DNA from: Dermatemys mawii
Lineage: Eukaryota > Chordata > Testudines > Dermatemydidae
Length of the DNA: 64,000 bases
Assembly (NCBI GenBank): GCA_007922305.1
Contig: ML677341.1
Span: 70,990,421-71,054,420 of the forward strand
Direction: 5' to 3'
Position 1 is the first letter of the stretch, and every line of letters starts with the position of its first letter. The translations under genes were made by a program, and so were the position numbers. A model generated the notes under the pieces. The model saw only the letters and a program-made list of their open reading frames with translations, searched no databases and was not told the DNA's origin. Of the stretch, positions 10,981 through 24,429 are shown piece after piece.

Positions 10981-13900
10981 GACACTTGCTTTAAATGATT
11001 GCATCTAGAAAGCAAGAAAGCAGTCTCATGTAATCCCTGGGACTCCGGGAGCTGGGGCTTTATGCTGCAAGGGTTGGCATCTCTGACACCTGTCTAGGCT
11101 GAGATTCTTGGGAAGTCCCCCAATACTGCACTGCATAGCCTCCTGTGCCGCTCCCTTGATGGTGGGAGGAGGAGCATTAGTGCTGATTGCTTTTTCCACT
11201 GGAAAGCTGAGTTACAAATAGGGAGAGATTCCTGTAAATTGATAGTTCAAATGCTGCAGACACAATCTCAGAGGGCTAATCAACCTAGATCAAAATTTTC
11301 ACATGGCTCCAGCTAGTTACTAAGTATTTAAAAAACTAGCATTGAAATATAAGAATCAACTAAAATGTTTCGACTAGGGTTTCCATTTGAGTGATCAGAG
11401 ACTGTCCTTGTTTCTCTAGATTTGAGGTCTCAGGGTCATGAGGAATTGAGATTATATAGGTGAGACAGTGCACAAAGCAGCATAATCTAATGGCTAGAGC
11501 ACTAGACTATAATTCAGGAGACTTGGGTTCTATTTCTGGCTTGGCCGCTAGCCTGTGGGGTGATTTTGAACAAGTTCCTTGACCTCTCTCAGCCTCAGTA
11601 TTCTGATCTGTGAAGTGGGGATAATGATATGGACTAAGGGTGGCCACTTGTGCATTCCTGGAATACAGGACATTCTAGTACTGCTGGGAATGGTGTGACC
11701 TTGCCCTCACTGATGTGACCTTACCTGCATGATGCATGTGAACTTGATGTCAATCACAGGGGGGATGCATTGTTAGAGAGCACGCTGCTCCTCCTGTACT
11801 GATGTGGCGTGTGCAAGGTCATACCGGTAGCGTGACGCACTCTTCAGAATGTCATCCCCCCATTATTCCAGACAAAACCTCATCCAATTTTGTCTCAGTG
11901 CTAGATGGGACAAGCCTTGAAAAGCAGGATTGCCTCATTCAGTGATGCCTAACCTTGTTATTCAGGAGAACCACATAAAACTAAGAACAACCTTGTGTGG
12001 GCCAAACAGAGTCTACATATTTTAATAAGATTTAAAGTCACCTGTATTGATTTATATTTTAAGTTCAGCTTGTTTCGTATGTAATTAAGTAGGTTATTTA
12101 TATGTATGGTATTGTTTATTTACACAGTTGTGTGACCTAAAATGATATAAATATGATGACAAAAACCTAATGAATTGCCCATTAGTATAATGTGTTGAAG
12201 TAGACCCCGGGGCTGTATGAAATGTTCTGGGGAGCCCTGGCTGGCCCATGGGCTGTAGGCAGGGCACACCAGGTCTAGTTTAAAACCAGATGCATGGCCT
12301 GCCTATACAGCAGAAAAAATGCTTTGAAATCTACTGAAGAAGAGAGCTGTGTAAGAGCTAGTGTTAAGGCTGTAAGAAAGTTGTGACTGTTTTTTGGTTC
12401 AAAAGTTGCTGCTCCAGTTTGTTAAAGCTGCAGTTTTGGAGCAGTCAGCTCAAGTACCACAAAAGGTACTGTGCGGGGAGCAGGTGTGTGTAGGCAGTTG
12501 TGGGGAGACAGGACCTAAGCTCTTGTTTTGTAACTGACTAGATGTTGAATTGGCAACAGGGTCCTTTACCCTCACCAGTGCTGCCCCAGGGTTCAGGCTG
12601 GCTTGCTGGGTGCTAGCCCTGCTTGTGACAGACTCTGCCTGCAGCACCATGCTGGGGCCTTGCCGACTCCCGTCCCCAGTTGCTGCTGGGCTCTGGGGTC
12701 TTTCCCTGCTCATCCTTCTCCTGGGTAGCCAGGTGGCCCACTGAGCCAGAGGTGGGAGAGCTTGGCCCTGACCTGCACAGCTCTTGGGCCCTCTCCTTGT
12801 CTGCCTCCACTCCCACCCCCACCCACCACAAGTCCCAGGTCACAATGTCACTTATTCAGATTTGGTCCAGATGTCCCCCTGCATAACAGAGGGATGGCTG
12901 GGCCAAACTGGAAAAAATGGCAATGCGGAAAAGTTGCAGAATGTGTGGAAAGTTGCAGCTTCCCCCCCAAAATTGTGGCCTGTTATTTTCTTTCAGCATT
13001 ATTTATACTGCCTTTGCTGCCTCTATATTGTGTATGGAAGACAGCAGTTTCCAAGGGCTGTAAATCCAACACTTTACAAGAGCTCTAGTTCACAGTACAG
13101 TAAAAGGAGTAGCAATCATAGCTATTGACGTAAATATAATCAAGTAAACTTTGCCCTTAAATACTGCAAACAAATATTAGTTAACCACCACCTCCTTTTA
13201 GCTAGTCATGCTATTAAACAGGGTGAAAAGTAATTTACCTTAAATCCTGATTTTTCTTGTGGGTCCACAGGATTATTCCTTTAAACTTCAGTTGTTTTAA
13301 ACAATGTTGATGTTACTGAAGGCTTAATAATTAGGGATTAGTAAATACAAGTATGAGATTGGGTGTGTGGAAGACTGAGAAGTCACTTTCTTAAAACAGT
13401 AGCCTTCCTTTTATGCTGCGTGCTTTGTAAACTTTTGAGCCTTAGATAAATAATAAATTATGGCGTCTTTCTTGCCTTGCTAATGAGAAGGCAGCATCAT
13501 GAAAGACATCCCCAATCTATTGTTCCAGGCAACTGTCAGGGATCTTGGAGTGACAGTGAAGAAGGGCAAGGAATGATATAAACAAAGAAATTAAGAGTGA
13601 AAGTCCACCTACACTTCACCCCCCTCCTCCAGAAAAGTACATTGAGTACAGGAGAAATGGCACAGTATTATGAAGCAATCATTCTTCTAGGTTAATGAAA
13701 TGGAACAGACTAAGTGATGAAATTACAGTGAGACTGAAAGAAGCTGAGCATGGCTTGCATTTGGATATTATTTTTTATTCCTGTAGTATTTGTCTAACTC
13801 AGCACTTGCTTTGTAAACTACCATGGAGAAGAAATTTAGGTTCCTCTTATTAGTATCTTATGTTTATCTTGTGACTTCCAAAGGATCCTATTTCTCACTG

Positions 13901-14272
13901 CTGAGTCATTATAGCAGGGAGACTTCATTTAACTATTGATTTGCTACATGGCAATACATGGCAAATTAGACACAGAAAATGTGTCACGCCCAGTCCTTAA
14001 GAGAGAGAAGGGGGCCCTATAAATGATGCAGCATAAGAACAGAAATCTCGAGCTTATGATTTTTCTGTTCTTTTCCTTGTCAGATCAAATTGCATACAAA
14101 GAACAGCAGTAGAGGCACTCAGGGATCATAAAGTACTCATCTTTGCATGGAGCCTATACAGTGACTAGTGAGACTAGTAACATCAGGTCGCCAGAGGTGT
14201 ACAGTATTGCAAACTTAATTCTTTCCACGCTCTACCTCAGCATTCTAGCTTTCTAATTACTGGGACTGAATT
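10981..14272. other. Unassigned stretch containing one SINE
   Basis: Apart from the SINE at 11478-11630 I see no gene. ORFs at 12.45-13.1 kb overlap on both strands and lack family features. Confidence 0.5.
11478..11630 (+). mobile_element. tRNA-derived SINE
   Basis: TGGCTAGAGCACTAGACT resembles a tRNA A-box region and GGGTTCTATTTC a B box. The unit continues with CAAGTTCCTTGACCTCTCTC, AGCCTCAGTATTCTGATCTG and TGAAGTGGGGATAATGAT, the familiar body of tRNA-Lys-derived turtle SINEs. The B box is mutated. Confidence 0.75.
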
Positions 14273-14280
14273 GTCTAGGG

Positions 14281-15259
14281 CAGGGGTGGGCAAACTACGG
14301 CCTGCGGGCCAGTTCCGGCCCGCGAGACCGTCCGGCCTGGCCCGCCTGAGCTCCGACGTGGAAGGCTGTTCCCGGCCCACCCCCGCCTTCCCGGAGCTCA
14401 GCACGGCTGAACTCCAGCAAAGGAGGGTGCTTGCAGCGCTCCCCCACTCTCCCGGAGCTCAGCGTGCCTGAGCTCCCGGCCCCTTCCTTGCTCTCCTGAA
14501 GCTCAGCGTGTCTGACCTCCCGGCCCCTCCCCTGCCCTCCCGAGCTCAGCGTGCCTGAGCTCCCCATGGGGGAGGTTGCTCCCGGCCCTTCCCCTGCTCT
14601 CCCGAGCTCAGCGCACCCCACGGGGCTGCCTGCTCCTCCGGGAGAGCAGTGCAGCATGTGCAACGCCAGCAGGGCCACCAGCGTGGTAAGGTCTGCACAG
14701 CGGGAGCTGGGGTGTGTGGGGGTGTTGGTTAAGGGACAGGGAGTCCGGGGGCAGTCAAGGGAGAGAGGGGCTGTTGGATGGGATGGAGGTTCTAGGCGGG
14801 GAGTGGTCAGGGGAAGGGGATGGTGGTGGATAGGGTGTGGGAGTCCTGGGGTCGGGGGGGTCTGTCAGGAGGTGGCAGTGTGGATAGGGGTAGGGGCAGA
14901 CAGGGAGCAGGGGAGTTGAGAAGGGGGTAGGGTCCTGGGGAGGCAGTTAGTGTGTGTGGGTTTCTGTAGGGGGCAGTCAGGGGACAAGGAGCAGTGGGGC
15001 TTAGGGGGTGGGGTTTAGGGGGTGGTGGCTAGGATGGGGGGGTCTTGGGAAGGGACAATCGGCGAACAAGGGGGGGTGTTGAATCGGATTCTAAAGAGGG
15101 CAGTCGGGGCGGGGATCAGACTAAGTGATCCAGTGGGAGGGGATCAGATAGGGGGCGGGGCTGGGCTGTTTGCGGAGGCACAGCCTTTCCTGACCCGGCC
15201 CTCCATAGACGTTTTCAACCCCAATGTGGCCCTCGGGCCAAAAAGTTTGCTTGCCCGTG
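14281..15259. mobile_element. Non-autonomous hAT element (CAGGGGTGGGCAAAC type)
   Basis: It starts CAGGGGTGGGCAAACTACGG and ends GTTTGCTTGCCCGTG, imperfect inverted termini of the hAT/Charlie type. The flanks are GTCTAGGG (14273-14280) and GTCTAGGA (15260-15267), a 7/8 target duplication. The 979-bp interior is GC-rich CTCCCGGAGCTCAGCGTG-like repeats followed by a G-rich mirror half, and has no transposase. Confidence 0.88.
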
Positions 15260-15872
15260 GTCTAGGAGATCAGACTTTAAAGCGGGAGAAGAGATGGCAT
15301 TGAGATTGCCGGGGTAATGGTAGTGGTGGTTAAAGAGAGGGATACAAAGAAATGGTGTTGTATAAAAGTAGATTGTATTTTCTAAATGGACAACCTACCC
15401 TATATTCTCTATTACTGAGACAATCCTCACTCATTGCTGTATTTGCTTTCACAACCAAATCTCTGTATAACTTTTAATGAGTGATGTACCCCAATACTAG
15501 AATGCTAATATCTAAACTGTATTCTTAAATTTATTCACCTAAATTTGGTTTATTGTTGATTAGGCACTGTATGTATCTTCTGACTTTAAAAACAAACCTT
15601 GTAAATGTGGATAATCTAAGCACTATACACAGATGTACAGACACTTTTTTCTTAACTTGTGTTCTATATAATTTTTTAACATTAGCTTTAATACAAGTTT
15701 TAAATCTGCAAAAGACAATTTAAACTGGACATAGTGAATTACTGTAATGGCATAAGTTGTAATGAAGTACGTGTTATGAGTTATTGATATGGCACTCCCT
15801 GCAAAGGGTTAAATACAGAGTCTTGCCCAAAAGACTATCTACAGCCCTAAAGGGGATTGTGTGGGTTACGCA

Positions 15873-15996
15873 TAGTGTGACCAGATGTCCTGATTTTATA
15901 GGGATAGTCCTGATTTCTGGATCCTTTTTTTATATAGGCTCCTATTACCCCCCACTTCCTGTCCTGATTTTTCACGCTTGCTATCTGGCTACTCTA
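15873..15996. mobile_element. hAT-type MITE, family TAGGGTGACCAGA, copy 1
   Basis: The termini TAGTGTGACCAGAT and ATCTGGCTACTCTA are mutated inverted repeats. The flanks GTTACGCA and GTTAATCA match at 6 of 8 positions. The body (CCTATTACCCCCCACTTCCT and similar) is shared with the copies at 20310, 27658 and 44681. Confidence 0.8.
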
Positions 15997-16707
15997 GTTA
16001 ATCAGTCTCTTTCCTCTGGACCATGACTCCCAGCAGGGGTACACAAAGGTTCTTGAAGGCATGGGGCAAAATCTGAAACTGAGGCCCTACCCTTACAAAA
16101 ACACACACGCACCACACAAGGGCGTGCAAAACGAGAGGTCAGTTACAAAAACACAAATGTGAGGCCCTAAATTTGGGGGTTGAAGGGCAAGCTCGCTTTG
16201 CACTCATCCTGTTGGTCAGCCACAGCTCCTATCCTGCTGGACTTGGACCAGACTCCCTACTCTGGGTGTTGTGATCTAGTGCACAGGATCATAACCCTGG
16301 CCATCCTGTGCAGAAGATCACAAATTCACTTGGTTTGGGGGTCTTCTCAAACTGGGGCCCCAGGGCAAACTGCCTTCCTTGGGAGGTCCTAATTCAGAGA
16401 AATTGGCTTTACTAGTGAGCATTAGTTATGTTTGAACTTGTCTTCTGCAGTAATGGCTTGGGAAAATATGATACTAGCTCCTATAACTGTTTGAAAACCT
16501 ATTTGCTGTAATGAAAATACCCTGATGTGTTCTCCAAAAATTGATGGGAGTTTCGCCGTTTCCTTCATAGGGAGAAACACTGGGGCTTCCACCTATATAA
16601 TGGTAAAAGTTTTGTGATTGTGCAAGCCTTAAAGTGGTTTATTCTGTAGGCGAAACCAAAATCATCACAATTTGACACACACAAATGGGGGGAAAATGAA
16701 CTATTTT

Positions 16708-16714
<7 letters not shown>

Positions 16715-16741
<27 letters not shown>

Positions 16742-16835
16742 TGAGGAGTACTCGTGCCACTTTAGAGACTAACCAGTTTATATGAGCATAAGCTATTGAG
16801 CGCTAGAACCCACTTCATCAGAACCATTGCCCATA
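16715..16835. repeat. Poly(A) run and adjoining interspersed repeat
   Basis: A 27-base A run (16715-16741) is followed by GAGTACTCGTGCCACTTTAG and AGACTAACCAG, the same repeat family as at 17072 and 38838. Confidence 0.7.
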
Positions 16836-17071
16836 AACAGTTATATAACTCCCTCTAGTGTCACATACAGAAAGGAATGTTTCTAGTCCTCTCTAGGGAA
16901 GCCACTGCTGAGATGTGAATGCAGATGTGGAGTATCTGCCCCAACCAGGAAATTGCTTGAAATTAGACATGTCTCTTTCAGACACCACTTTCCTACCACA
17001 GCATTTTGCTGCCTTACATAAGCAAAAATATTGTTTAAAATCACAATATCTAAAGCACCACAAGTTTACAA

Positions 17072-17265
17072 CAGGTTTCAGAGTTGCAGCCGTGTTAGTC
17101 TATATCCATAAAAAGAACAGGACTACTTGTGGCACCTTAGAGACTAACAAATTTATTTCAGCATAAGCTTTTGTGGGCTAGAACCCACTTCATCGGATGC
17201 ATGGAACGGAACACACAGCAGGTAAGAGAAATATACACACCGAAAATATGTAAAGGTGGAAGTTG
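17072..17265 (+). repeat. Interspersed repeat, GTGTTAGTC family
   Basis: This is the fullest local copy of the family. It starts CAGGTTTCAGAGTTGCAGCC, continues through CTTGTGGCACCTTAGAGAC and GGGCTAGAACCCACTTCATC, and ends near GGTGGAAGTTG. I know it as a common reptile repeat but cannot assign a superfamily. Confidence 0.65.
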
Positions 17266-17269
17266 TCGT

Positions 17270-18872
17270 GAGCAGGTGGGGGCCACAACAGGCACAGGTG
17301 CACAGCCCTGCCTGAAGCCATGCAAGGGGCGCACAGGCCTAGGAAGCTGTAAGAGGGGTTGTAGAAACCATGGGGCCAGGGGCACAGGGCTCTGGCTCCA
17401 GCCCCCGGCCAAAGCCGCAGGACGGGGCACAGGATCCTGACTGCAAAGTCAAACCCGATTGCAGGGCAGGGGAGCGAAGGGTCCCGGTTTTAGCTCTGGC
17501 TCCAGCTGCAGTCACAGAGGGGAAGCCCAGAGTTCTGCCTTCAGCCCCAACTTCAGACACTGACAGCTGGATATCTTGTGCCCTAGGCAAAATTTTTACT
17601 TTGAGCCCCCCTCTTCCCTGTACCCGAGGCATTGCTTATTATAAACTTTTAAAATGAATATTGCATAATGTAGCATTGTTTAGTAGAATTAATATGTTTG
17701 GCTTGAAAATTTATTAATTTTACCACTTAGTTTATATATTTAATGAAAATAAATGAATAATTTGATAGTGTTGATATTATTGTTTTTATTTTGCACCCTC
17801 CCCTCCCCCAGACACCTGACAGCCCCTCACATGGCTTTGTTTACAAGGGGTTGGGGTCACACCCTGTGAGTGACCTGAGCTTTCGGGGCAAGGGGGTGGC
17901 TCTTTTTCCTGGTGTGTGGGGAACAGCAGTGCCAAACTGCCTGTTTCTGCACCCAGCTTCCGACCTTTGGTCCCTGCCACACCGCGCACTTACCATGTAA
18001 CCATGCCCCCCTGTTTAACAATTGCACTTTTGTGCGGCCGCACCTTGCATGTTTTTTTTCTGCAGCGCTAATAATGCTTATTGTAGACAAGGCGTGCTTA
18101 CAATATTTTTGGCATGGCGAGGAAGATAGCGGCGGTGACGGCTTTGCTAGTGGGCAGCTTTAAGGCATCTCCCCCACTGATCTGCACCCCGCAACAAGCC
18201 ACCACTGGCTAGCACCCCAAAACACACAAACCTCCCTCACTGCCCAGCACCCTCCACCCCCTCACAGCCTGGAACTCCCCACCCACCTCCCAGACACTCA
18301 TCCCATCACACCCTGTCCTGGCCACACTCACTAGCCTTACTGGGAGGTCTCTGGCTCCTAGGGTGAGAGCAGCAAGGGGAATCTCCAGATTCTCCAGCCA
18401 AAAGCACTATCTCCGTGGCTCCCATTGGCTGGGAAAAGCACCACTGGGAGCTGCTGGAGCCTGGAGCGGGGCTTGCAGGTAAGCATGCAAAGCCCCCTCC
18501 CTCCCGCAAGAGCCAGAGGGACCTGCCAAGGGCCGAGGTAGGGAGTTTTGGCGGCGCTTACCTGGAGCGGCTCTGTCCCAGGAAGTATCCTGTAGGCAGG
18601 TCCCTCTGGCTTCTGGGGTCAGGTCAGGTTGGGGGGCGGCCGGGGCCAGGAAGCATTCGGCAGGTTGGTCGGGGGCCACAGCCGGGTTGGAGGGGGCAGC
18701 CACGGGCTCTCTGCCCCTTCTGCCAACACCTGCAAGCAGCCCTGCCCCTGCAGCATGCGCCACAGCAGAGATCTGGCTGCCCTGATTCTCCCTGGGGTAG
18801 TGGGGCCTGCTCCTGCCAGCGGGCGAGTGCTGCGGCCACCCTGGAAGAAGTGGTGAGTGTGTGATGTCTGGT
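17270..18872. other. GC-rich, stop-poor non-coding stretch
   Basis: Overlapping ORFs occur in most frames but none has family features. A lone TCTGGTCACCCTA at about 18877-18889 matches the right end of the TAGGGTGACCAGA MITE family, so part of this stretch may be the body of a longer element of that family. I found no matching left end. Confidence 0.4.
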
Positions 18873-18959
18873 CACCCTAACACCCCGTTCCGCCAGCATG
18901 TGGTTGTACGTGCATCTTACAGACACAAACCTGTTTTCTGCAACCCTCCTGCCCCCAAC

Positions 18960-19640
18960 AACTCACCTCAGCGATTCCCAAAATCACACTACTTACCAGG
19001 GGCCTCCTATCCAGTTTGCGCTTCGCCAGATTCCAACTGCTGTGACTGGCTAGGCTCCTCTGGGGTAGAGAAGAGCTCCTGGCTGCATGCAGCTCTGACC
19101 TCCAAGTCATCCTCTGCTGCTGAGTCCCCCTCCACATCCTCCTCCAAGATTTCCTCCTCCTGGCTCAGTCCACTCTCGACTGGTATGTGATCCACCGAAG
19201 TATCTACAGGGGCCTTCATAGTGGAGGTGGGGTTGCCAGCGAGTATCACGTCCAGCACTTTGTAGAACTGTCAGCTCATGGATGCAGCACTGGAGCAGCA
19301 GTTTGCCTCCTGCATTTTGTGGTAAGCGTTCTGCAGCTCCTTCACTTTCACCCTGCGCTGCAATGTGTCCTGGGCATGGCCCCTTTCTGTCATGCATTGT
19401 GAAATCTGTCCATAGGTATCATTTCTATGGCTGGAGTGCAGCTGGGACAGGACAGTCTCCTCTCCCCAAATGCTAATGAGTCCAGCAGCTCAGCATTGCT
19501 CCAAGTGGGAGATAGCCTGGTGCGTGGAGCAGACATGGCCACCTGGAAAGATGCGCTGAGACCACTGCATGTGTCACCATGCAAACAGAAGGGGACTTTC
19601 AAAATTCCCAAGGAATTTAAGGTGTGACTCTCACAGTGGG
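18960..19640 (-). pseudogene. Decayed Harbinger accessory (Myb/SANT-like) gene
   Basis: Across frameshifts the minus strand reads SNAELLDSLAFGE, then a TERGH-DTLQ-RVKVKEL-like block, then YKVLDVILAGNPTSTMKAPV, then acidic EEEILEEDVEGDSAAEDD. The same order occurs in the accessory gene of the Harbinger element at 55397-55894 (SNSEVLDLISCWGE, AERGHERDTLQYRVKVKEL, YKELHAILGGDPT). Such proteins carry a trihelix Myb-like DNA-binding domain and assist PIF/Harbinger transposases. Stops and frame changes make it a pseudogene. The match continues through the upstream leader to a probable element end near 19941. Confidence 0.7.
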
Positions 19641-19941
19641 TCACCTGAGGGCAGAGCAGTAGAGTTCAAACCGATGACCAGAGAGGCAAGAACAGGCATT
19701 GTGGGATACCTCCTGGAGGCCAATCGCAGTGCTGTAATCGACCAGGGTGTCTACACTGACACTATGGTGTTGTAGCCCCAGGACAGAAAGCTGTACACCT
19801 CTCGTCAGGGTGGTTTTTTTTTTTCAGCTCTGCAACTGTGCAGTTTCTGTCCACTAAGTGGCTTGGCAGTGTGTACACCTCAGGAGTTACACCACAGAAA
19901 GCTGCTTTACTGCACAAAAACTTTCCACTGTAGACAAGGCC
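19641..19941. mobile_element. Harbinger 3' terminal region
   Basis: It shares the order GGTCACCTGAGG, GATGACCAGAG and GGAGGCCAAT with 56027-56110 of the full Harbinger element, and ends with CCACTGTAGACAAGGCC, a TIR-like sequence. It belongs with the pseudogene at 18960-19640. Confidence 0.55.
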
Positions 19942-20309
19942 AAAGTGTCACAAATACTGCTAACATAAGGGCAGAAAATAGGCTAAATAATGAACAGAGG
20001 AAAATACAGAGCAACTTTTTAAAAAGAGTATTGATAGTTATAAATTTTGAAGCAGCATGGCCACATGGTGGTGGTGGTTGATAAGGAATGTAGAGTAATT
20101 GCTCAGCGCTTTGCTTTTCACTAAGCCCTGGAGTCTAATAGGTGCTTTGGATTATACAGTATGGAGCACATGGGGAAAACACACAGTATTCAAGCTGTCT
20201 ATAGGTATTTCTTCATGGCAGAGTTAACTACACTTGAGTTAAACCTCCTGAGTTAGCTTGAGTGAGAGCACCCATGCTCCAAAAGAACACTTAAGTTGCT
20301 GCCTCCACT

Positions 20310-20436
20310 TAGGGTGACCAGACAGCAAATGTGAAAAATCGGGGCAAGGGTGGGGGTGGGGGAATAGGAGCCTATATAAGAAAAATACCCCAAAATCGGG
20401 ACTGTCCCTATAAAATCAGGATATCTAGTCAGTCTA
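20310..20436. mobile_element. hAT-type MITE, family TAGGGTGACCAGA, copy 2
   Basis: TAGGGTGACCAGA opens the element and TCTAGTCAGTCTA closes it. CCTCCACT flanks both sides exactly (20302-20309 and 20437-20444). The 127-bp body is in reverse orientation to copy 1. Confidence 0.92.
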
Positions 20437-20976
20437 CCTCCACTGCACTCACTTTGTGTCATAGTCAGACTTCTGAGGGCCCATGCCAAGGTTCTTAGCA
20501 CTGTCATAAGTTGAGCTGCTCTCTAAATTCTTTCCCAGTGAATTTGAGAGAATTGATCTATTATTTCTGGGTACACAGGGGGAACCATGGAAAGGTATTT
20601 GAGTAATGATGGTACTTGAGGGGCGCTAGCCTGCATCCATGCTAAAGAGAGGTTAGCAGTCTTTGGGCTTTTGACTTTCACCTGATGGACCAGCTAGTTA
20701 GAGATAAAAGAAACATTGCACTTTTTTATAAGCCTTTTTGTGTGTGGATGAGATTAAAGTTAGGGGCAATATGAGTTATAACTGGAGTTTTGGAGTGGAG
20801 ACAAGCCCTAGGCATCCAGAAGGGAGAGTCTTGCAGCTTTGTAGCATCAAGAGCTAACCCTCTTGGGAACAGCAGCAACATTTTATTGGATTATTTCACA
20901 CCATGCTCACACAAGTTAAGAAAGGCCTCTCTATCTTAAACCTCTGTAAAGCAAACAAGGTTTGGTGCTAATATAG

Positions 20977-21058
20977 GGCCCAGTTCAGCAAAACATTAAG
21001 TATTTGAATTCAGCAGGATCTACACATGTGATTAAGTGCTTTGCTGAACTGGACCTAT
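20977..21058. repeat. Short palindromic repeat
   Basis: GGCCCAGTTCAGCAAAACA and TGCTTTGCTGAACTGGACC are inverted arms about 82 bases end to end. A related but more decayed hairpin lies at 21163-21275 (CCAATCCTGCAAACACTTTA with AAATGTTTTCAGGATGTGG). Confidence 0.7.
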
Positions 21059-23797
21059 AAATTAGTTCCATTCTTGCTCCCTTCATATAGTCCATTTTCA
21101 TTTCTCATATATGATTCTTCTTTTAATGCTGAATTATTTTAAAACTTGTTCTTTGCTCATTAAGTCTCCAATCCTGCAAACACTTTAGCACATGCTTATC
21201 TTTACTATTGATTTCCACTGAACTGACAGTAGTAAAGCTAAGCATCAATGCAAATGTTTTCAGGATGTGGACCTAAATTAAAAGATCACTTGAGCAAGCC
21301 CCAAATAAATTAACTTAAGTCTCTTTAATCCTACTCCCTCTCCTCCCATTAAAGATTTGGGGATAATTAGATATTGTTTGGAGATAAGACACCAAAATGA
21401 AGACAGCTGTCTAGATATTATGCCCTATGCTCATCTCTCAATATTTTTTTTCTAGTCCCACATAACTTAATGTATATTATAAAACAGATATCAAAATATA
21501 AAATTATCCTCTTACTCCAAACCTTTCAAAGATACATTATTTCACTTCACCTACTAATTAATTGTTTAAACATATATATTCCAGCTAATCATTTTTCACC
21601 AAATTTATTAACTTTGCCCTTAAAATCAGCGGTATTCCTAGATGCTATTAGAACCATCTCAGTTTCTCTGGATCTTTACAGTATTTGTGAAGTTCTTGGT
21701 CAGGCATATTCTTTTAAATATTTCTTCTTTATTTTCCACTCCTGATCTTTTCAGCCACTTTTCTTTCCTTAGCTAGTCTAGCAAGATTCACATCCCTAGC
21801 AACCAGTATTAATTGTGTTTCTACATTTGTTTTCTTGTCCTTGTTGCAGTTTTAATAAGTCTCATGGTCTTTATTTGAAAGGTACAGTCTAAAGAAAAAC
21901 AAATCATTATTTGTATTTTATGTCACTATTTGGATCAAGAATTTAGTGAGAAATTTTTCAGTTTTAAGAGTTTAACAATGAGATTCTCTGACTGTATGGT
22001 GATGAGTTCCTAGAAATACCTAAGATCATTTCTATAGCCCTGGAACAAAATAAGTGATTGTTTGAAGATCTCTATTCTCATTAAAAAATAATTCTTTCAG
22101 ATTGTCTAAATTTCTAAACCCCCTCCAATATTTATTGTGGGATAAGAAATTCTATAAATATTATCATTGGTAGCATGGGAATGTACTTTGTTTATATTTT
22201 CCGACTAACTCTTTGACTTTTGTACAAAAAATAAATATCTCCCCCAGTACCTCGAGGAATTTTCCTTACTCTTGGCCTCTTTCTTTTCTGCCTTCTTCCA
22301 TTTTAAAGTCCTGGCTACAGCTTTGTGGCATTTTAGCAACAACTTGAAATGACATAAAGGGGAAATTGTTTTTTAGTATTATAAACATGGCCTGGGTTTG
22401 TCAAAAGGTTAATAAACATTGTTCCAGTTTTGAGCTGACCCCTGTTATATGATTTCTTTCCAAACCCATGATCTTGGACTTGTTGCAGCACAAAACTAGG
22501 AGAGAGAATGAGAGGTGGAGTGGACCACCATGAAATGAAATGGAAGGAAGAAATCTATGGAAACTTACAGTTTTGTACAGCTCTAGCTGATTCCATTGCC
22601 ATTTGGATCATAAATGAATTAGGGGCAGAGACCACAATAGGGTTTTGATCCCTGATTGGTGCCTCTGAGTGCTGCTGGAAAACAAATAATAATTGTGTTA
22701 TTTAACCAGTGGCTGCTAAAACTCCTTGAAATGTGATATGTGCCCAGAAGGTTTGCCTTCATACTCGGTATCAACTGCTTCTATCAATGATTATGCCTGT
22801 CATTGCCATGGCAATATCGTTGTGAACTGATTTATGTGATTAGCTCATTTTTAAAAACTTGATGCTATAGCTGTTGCAAAAACTGCTTATTTCCTTTGGA
22901 GTTCAGTCCAATATACCTCAAAAGACAGGCATAACTCAGTAGACTTCTGGAAAAACAAGATTGATTGCAAGCAATAAGGAGTCAGAGGGGTTATCACCCA
23001 AACAACTGGCTCCCCTCAATACATGTGTGAGGATATTTTATACCCCTGTGTTGATAAGGGAGGGGGGACTTTCAATCCACTTACACAGGTGGGAACACTT
23101 AATGGCTATTCCATCCATTGCTGGTATTAGTCTAGTTCATTTACCTGTCTGGTAAGCAGGAGGTTCAAAACACTTTGGGGTACTCAGACACTATGATGCC
23201 TGCACAGCTGTGACAGGGTGAATGCAAGTTTAAAATGCATGTTAAACTAGGGGTCAATAGTACATATACAGGGAGTGAGATTATAAGTGTAAGGCTATTT
23301 TAAAATCATACTACAACATTCTAAGTTACATTTTCCTAACAATCATTTTCTTAACAAATCTATAATCAAATCAGGGGTTAAAAGTTATAAAGTTATCGAG
23401 GCCTAACCATGCCTTCATTAAAGAGTTAGAACCCTGAACAGACAGTCCAAGGCTTGAGCTTGGTTATAGGGATGCTACATTACACTACAAACCTGTTATA
23501 ATCTACTTAATCACAGCTATAATATAGACAGGGTTGTAGAGCCAATTTCAGAGCAAACTAATTTCTCTTTTCAGTGTGTTAGATGTGTTATCTCTCTGTC
23601 TCCCTCTTTATCTAATTTCCTTTGTGTGGGGGTGGGGCATGTGTGCTGTTTTTGGGGAAGACAGAGGGTTGTGCATGCAAGCAAGGGCTCTGTTGACATT
23701 TTCTCAGCTGCCTCTGCAAACATCTTGTGAGTTAACAAGCAAATCTTTTGCAACACAGTCTGTCACATCTGCCATTCTTCACTATCTTCTTTACAAT

Positions 23798-23840
23798 TAG
23801 GGTGACCAGACAGCAAGTGTGAAAAATTGGGACAATATCT
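23798..23840. mobile_element. Truncated TAGGGTGACCAGA MITE
   Basis: Only the first ~40 bases of the family are present (TAGGGTGACCAGACAGCAAG and GTGAAAAATTGGGACA); no right end follows. Confidence 0.75.
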
Positions 23841-24429
23841 AGCAGAGGTCTTTTCTCCATCCTTAACACAATCAAGTAGCTGTTGGTATGTGGGCCTTCT
23901 CTTGTGGCACATTGCCCAGGCAGAACTGCTTTCCTGGTATTTCCATCTCTTTGACTTTAGGCTCTTTCATTTCCACTATTATTCCTTCCTTTCTACACCA
24001 TGGTTGCTGTATTGCAGGACTCTCTGAAGCATTTGGGGGTACAGTTTGAAAGAAAGAGGCTATAAAATAAAGTGTTTGTGTGTTGAACTTCTCGCTTTTT
24101 TGGGTGCCTATCAGCAGCCTTTTCTGGGTCCCTTTTCATAACATTCCTCCCACAGGTAATCCAGGAGCCTTTTACTCTGCATTTGCTGCCAGTGAAGCAG
24201 CCTTTAGGTATCTTTTGGCATTGTTCACTTTCCACTTCCTTTTAAATCTTGTCTGAAATCTTCTTTGCTATATGTCTCTTACTCTCTACCTTCTTTTACA
24301 CTATGGAGCCTGCCTATATTTTTTAGTAATATTTCCCATTCTCTTCAAAGGAAGAGATCTTTTCACACAACAAGGGCAGAATTGGTTATGGAATGAAGAT
24401 TAATTTGCAAATTACTGGATGTATGTCAA

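Noticed and set aside
11478..11560. tRNA-like A and B boxes
   Set aside because: They belong to a SINE with a long non-tRNA body; no cloverleaf can be drawn, so it is not a tRNA gene.
18541..18864. Overlapping GC-rich ORFs on both strands
   Set aside because: Stop-poor composition explains them; no domain and no splice support.
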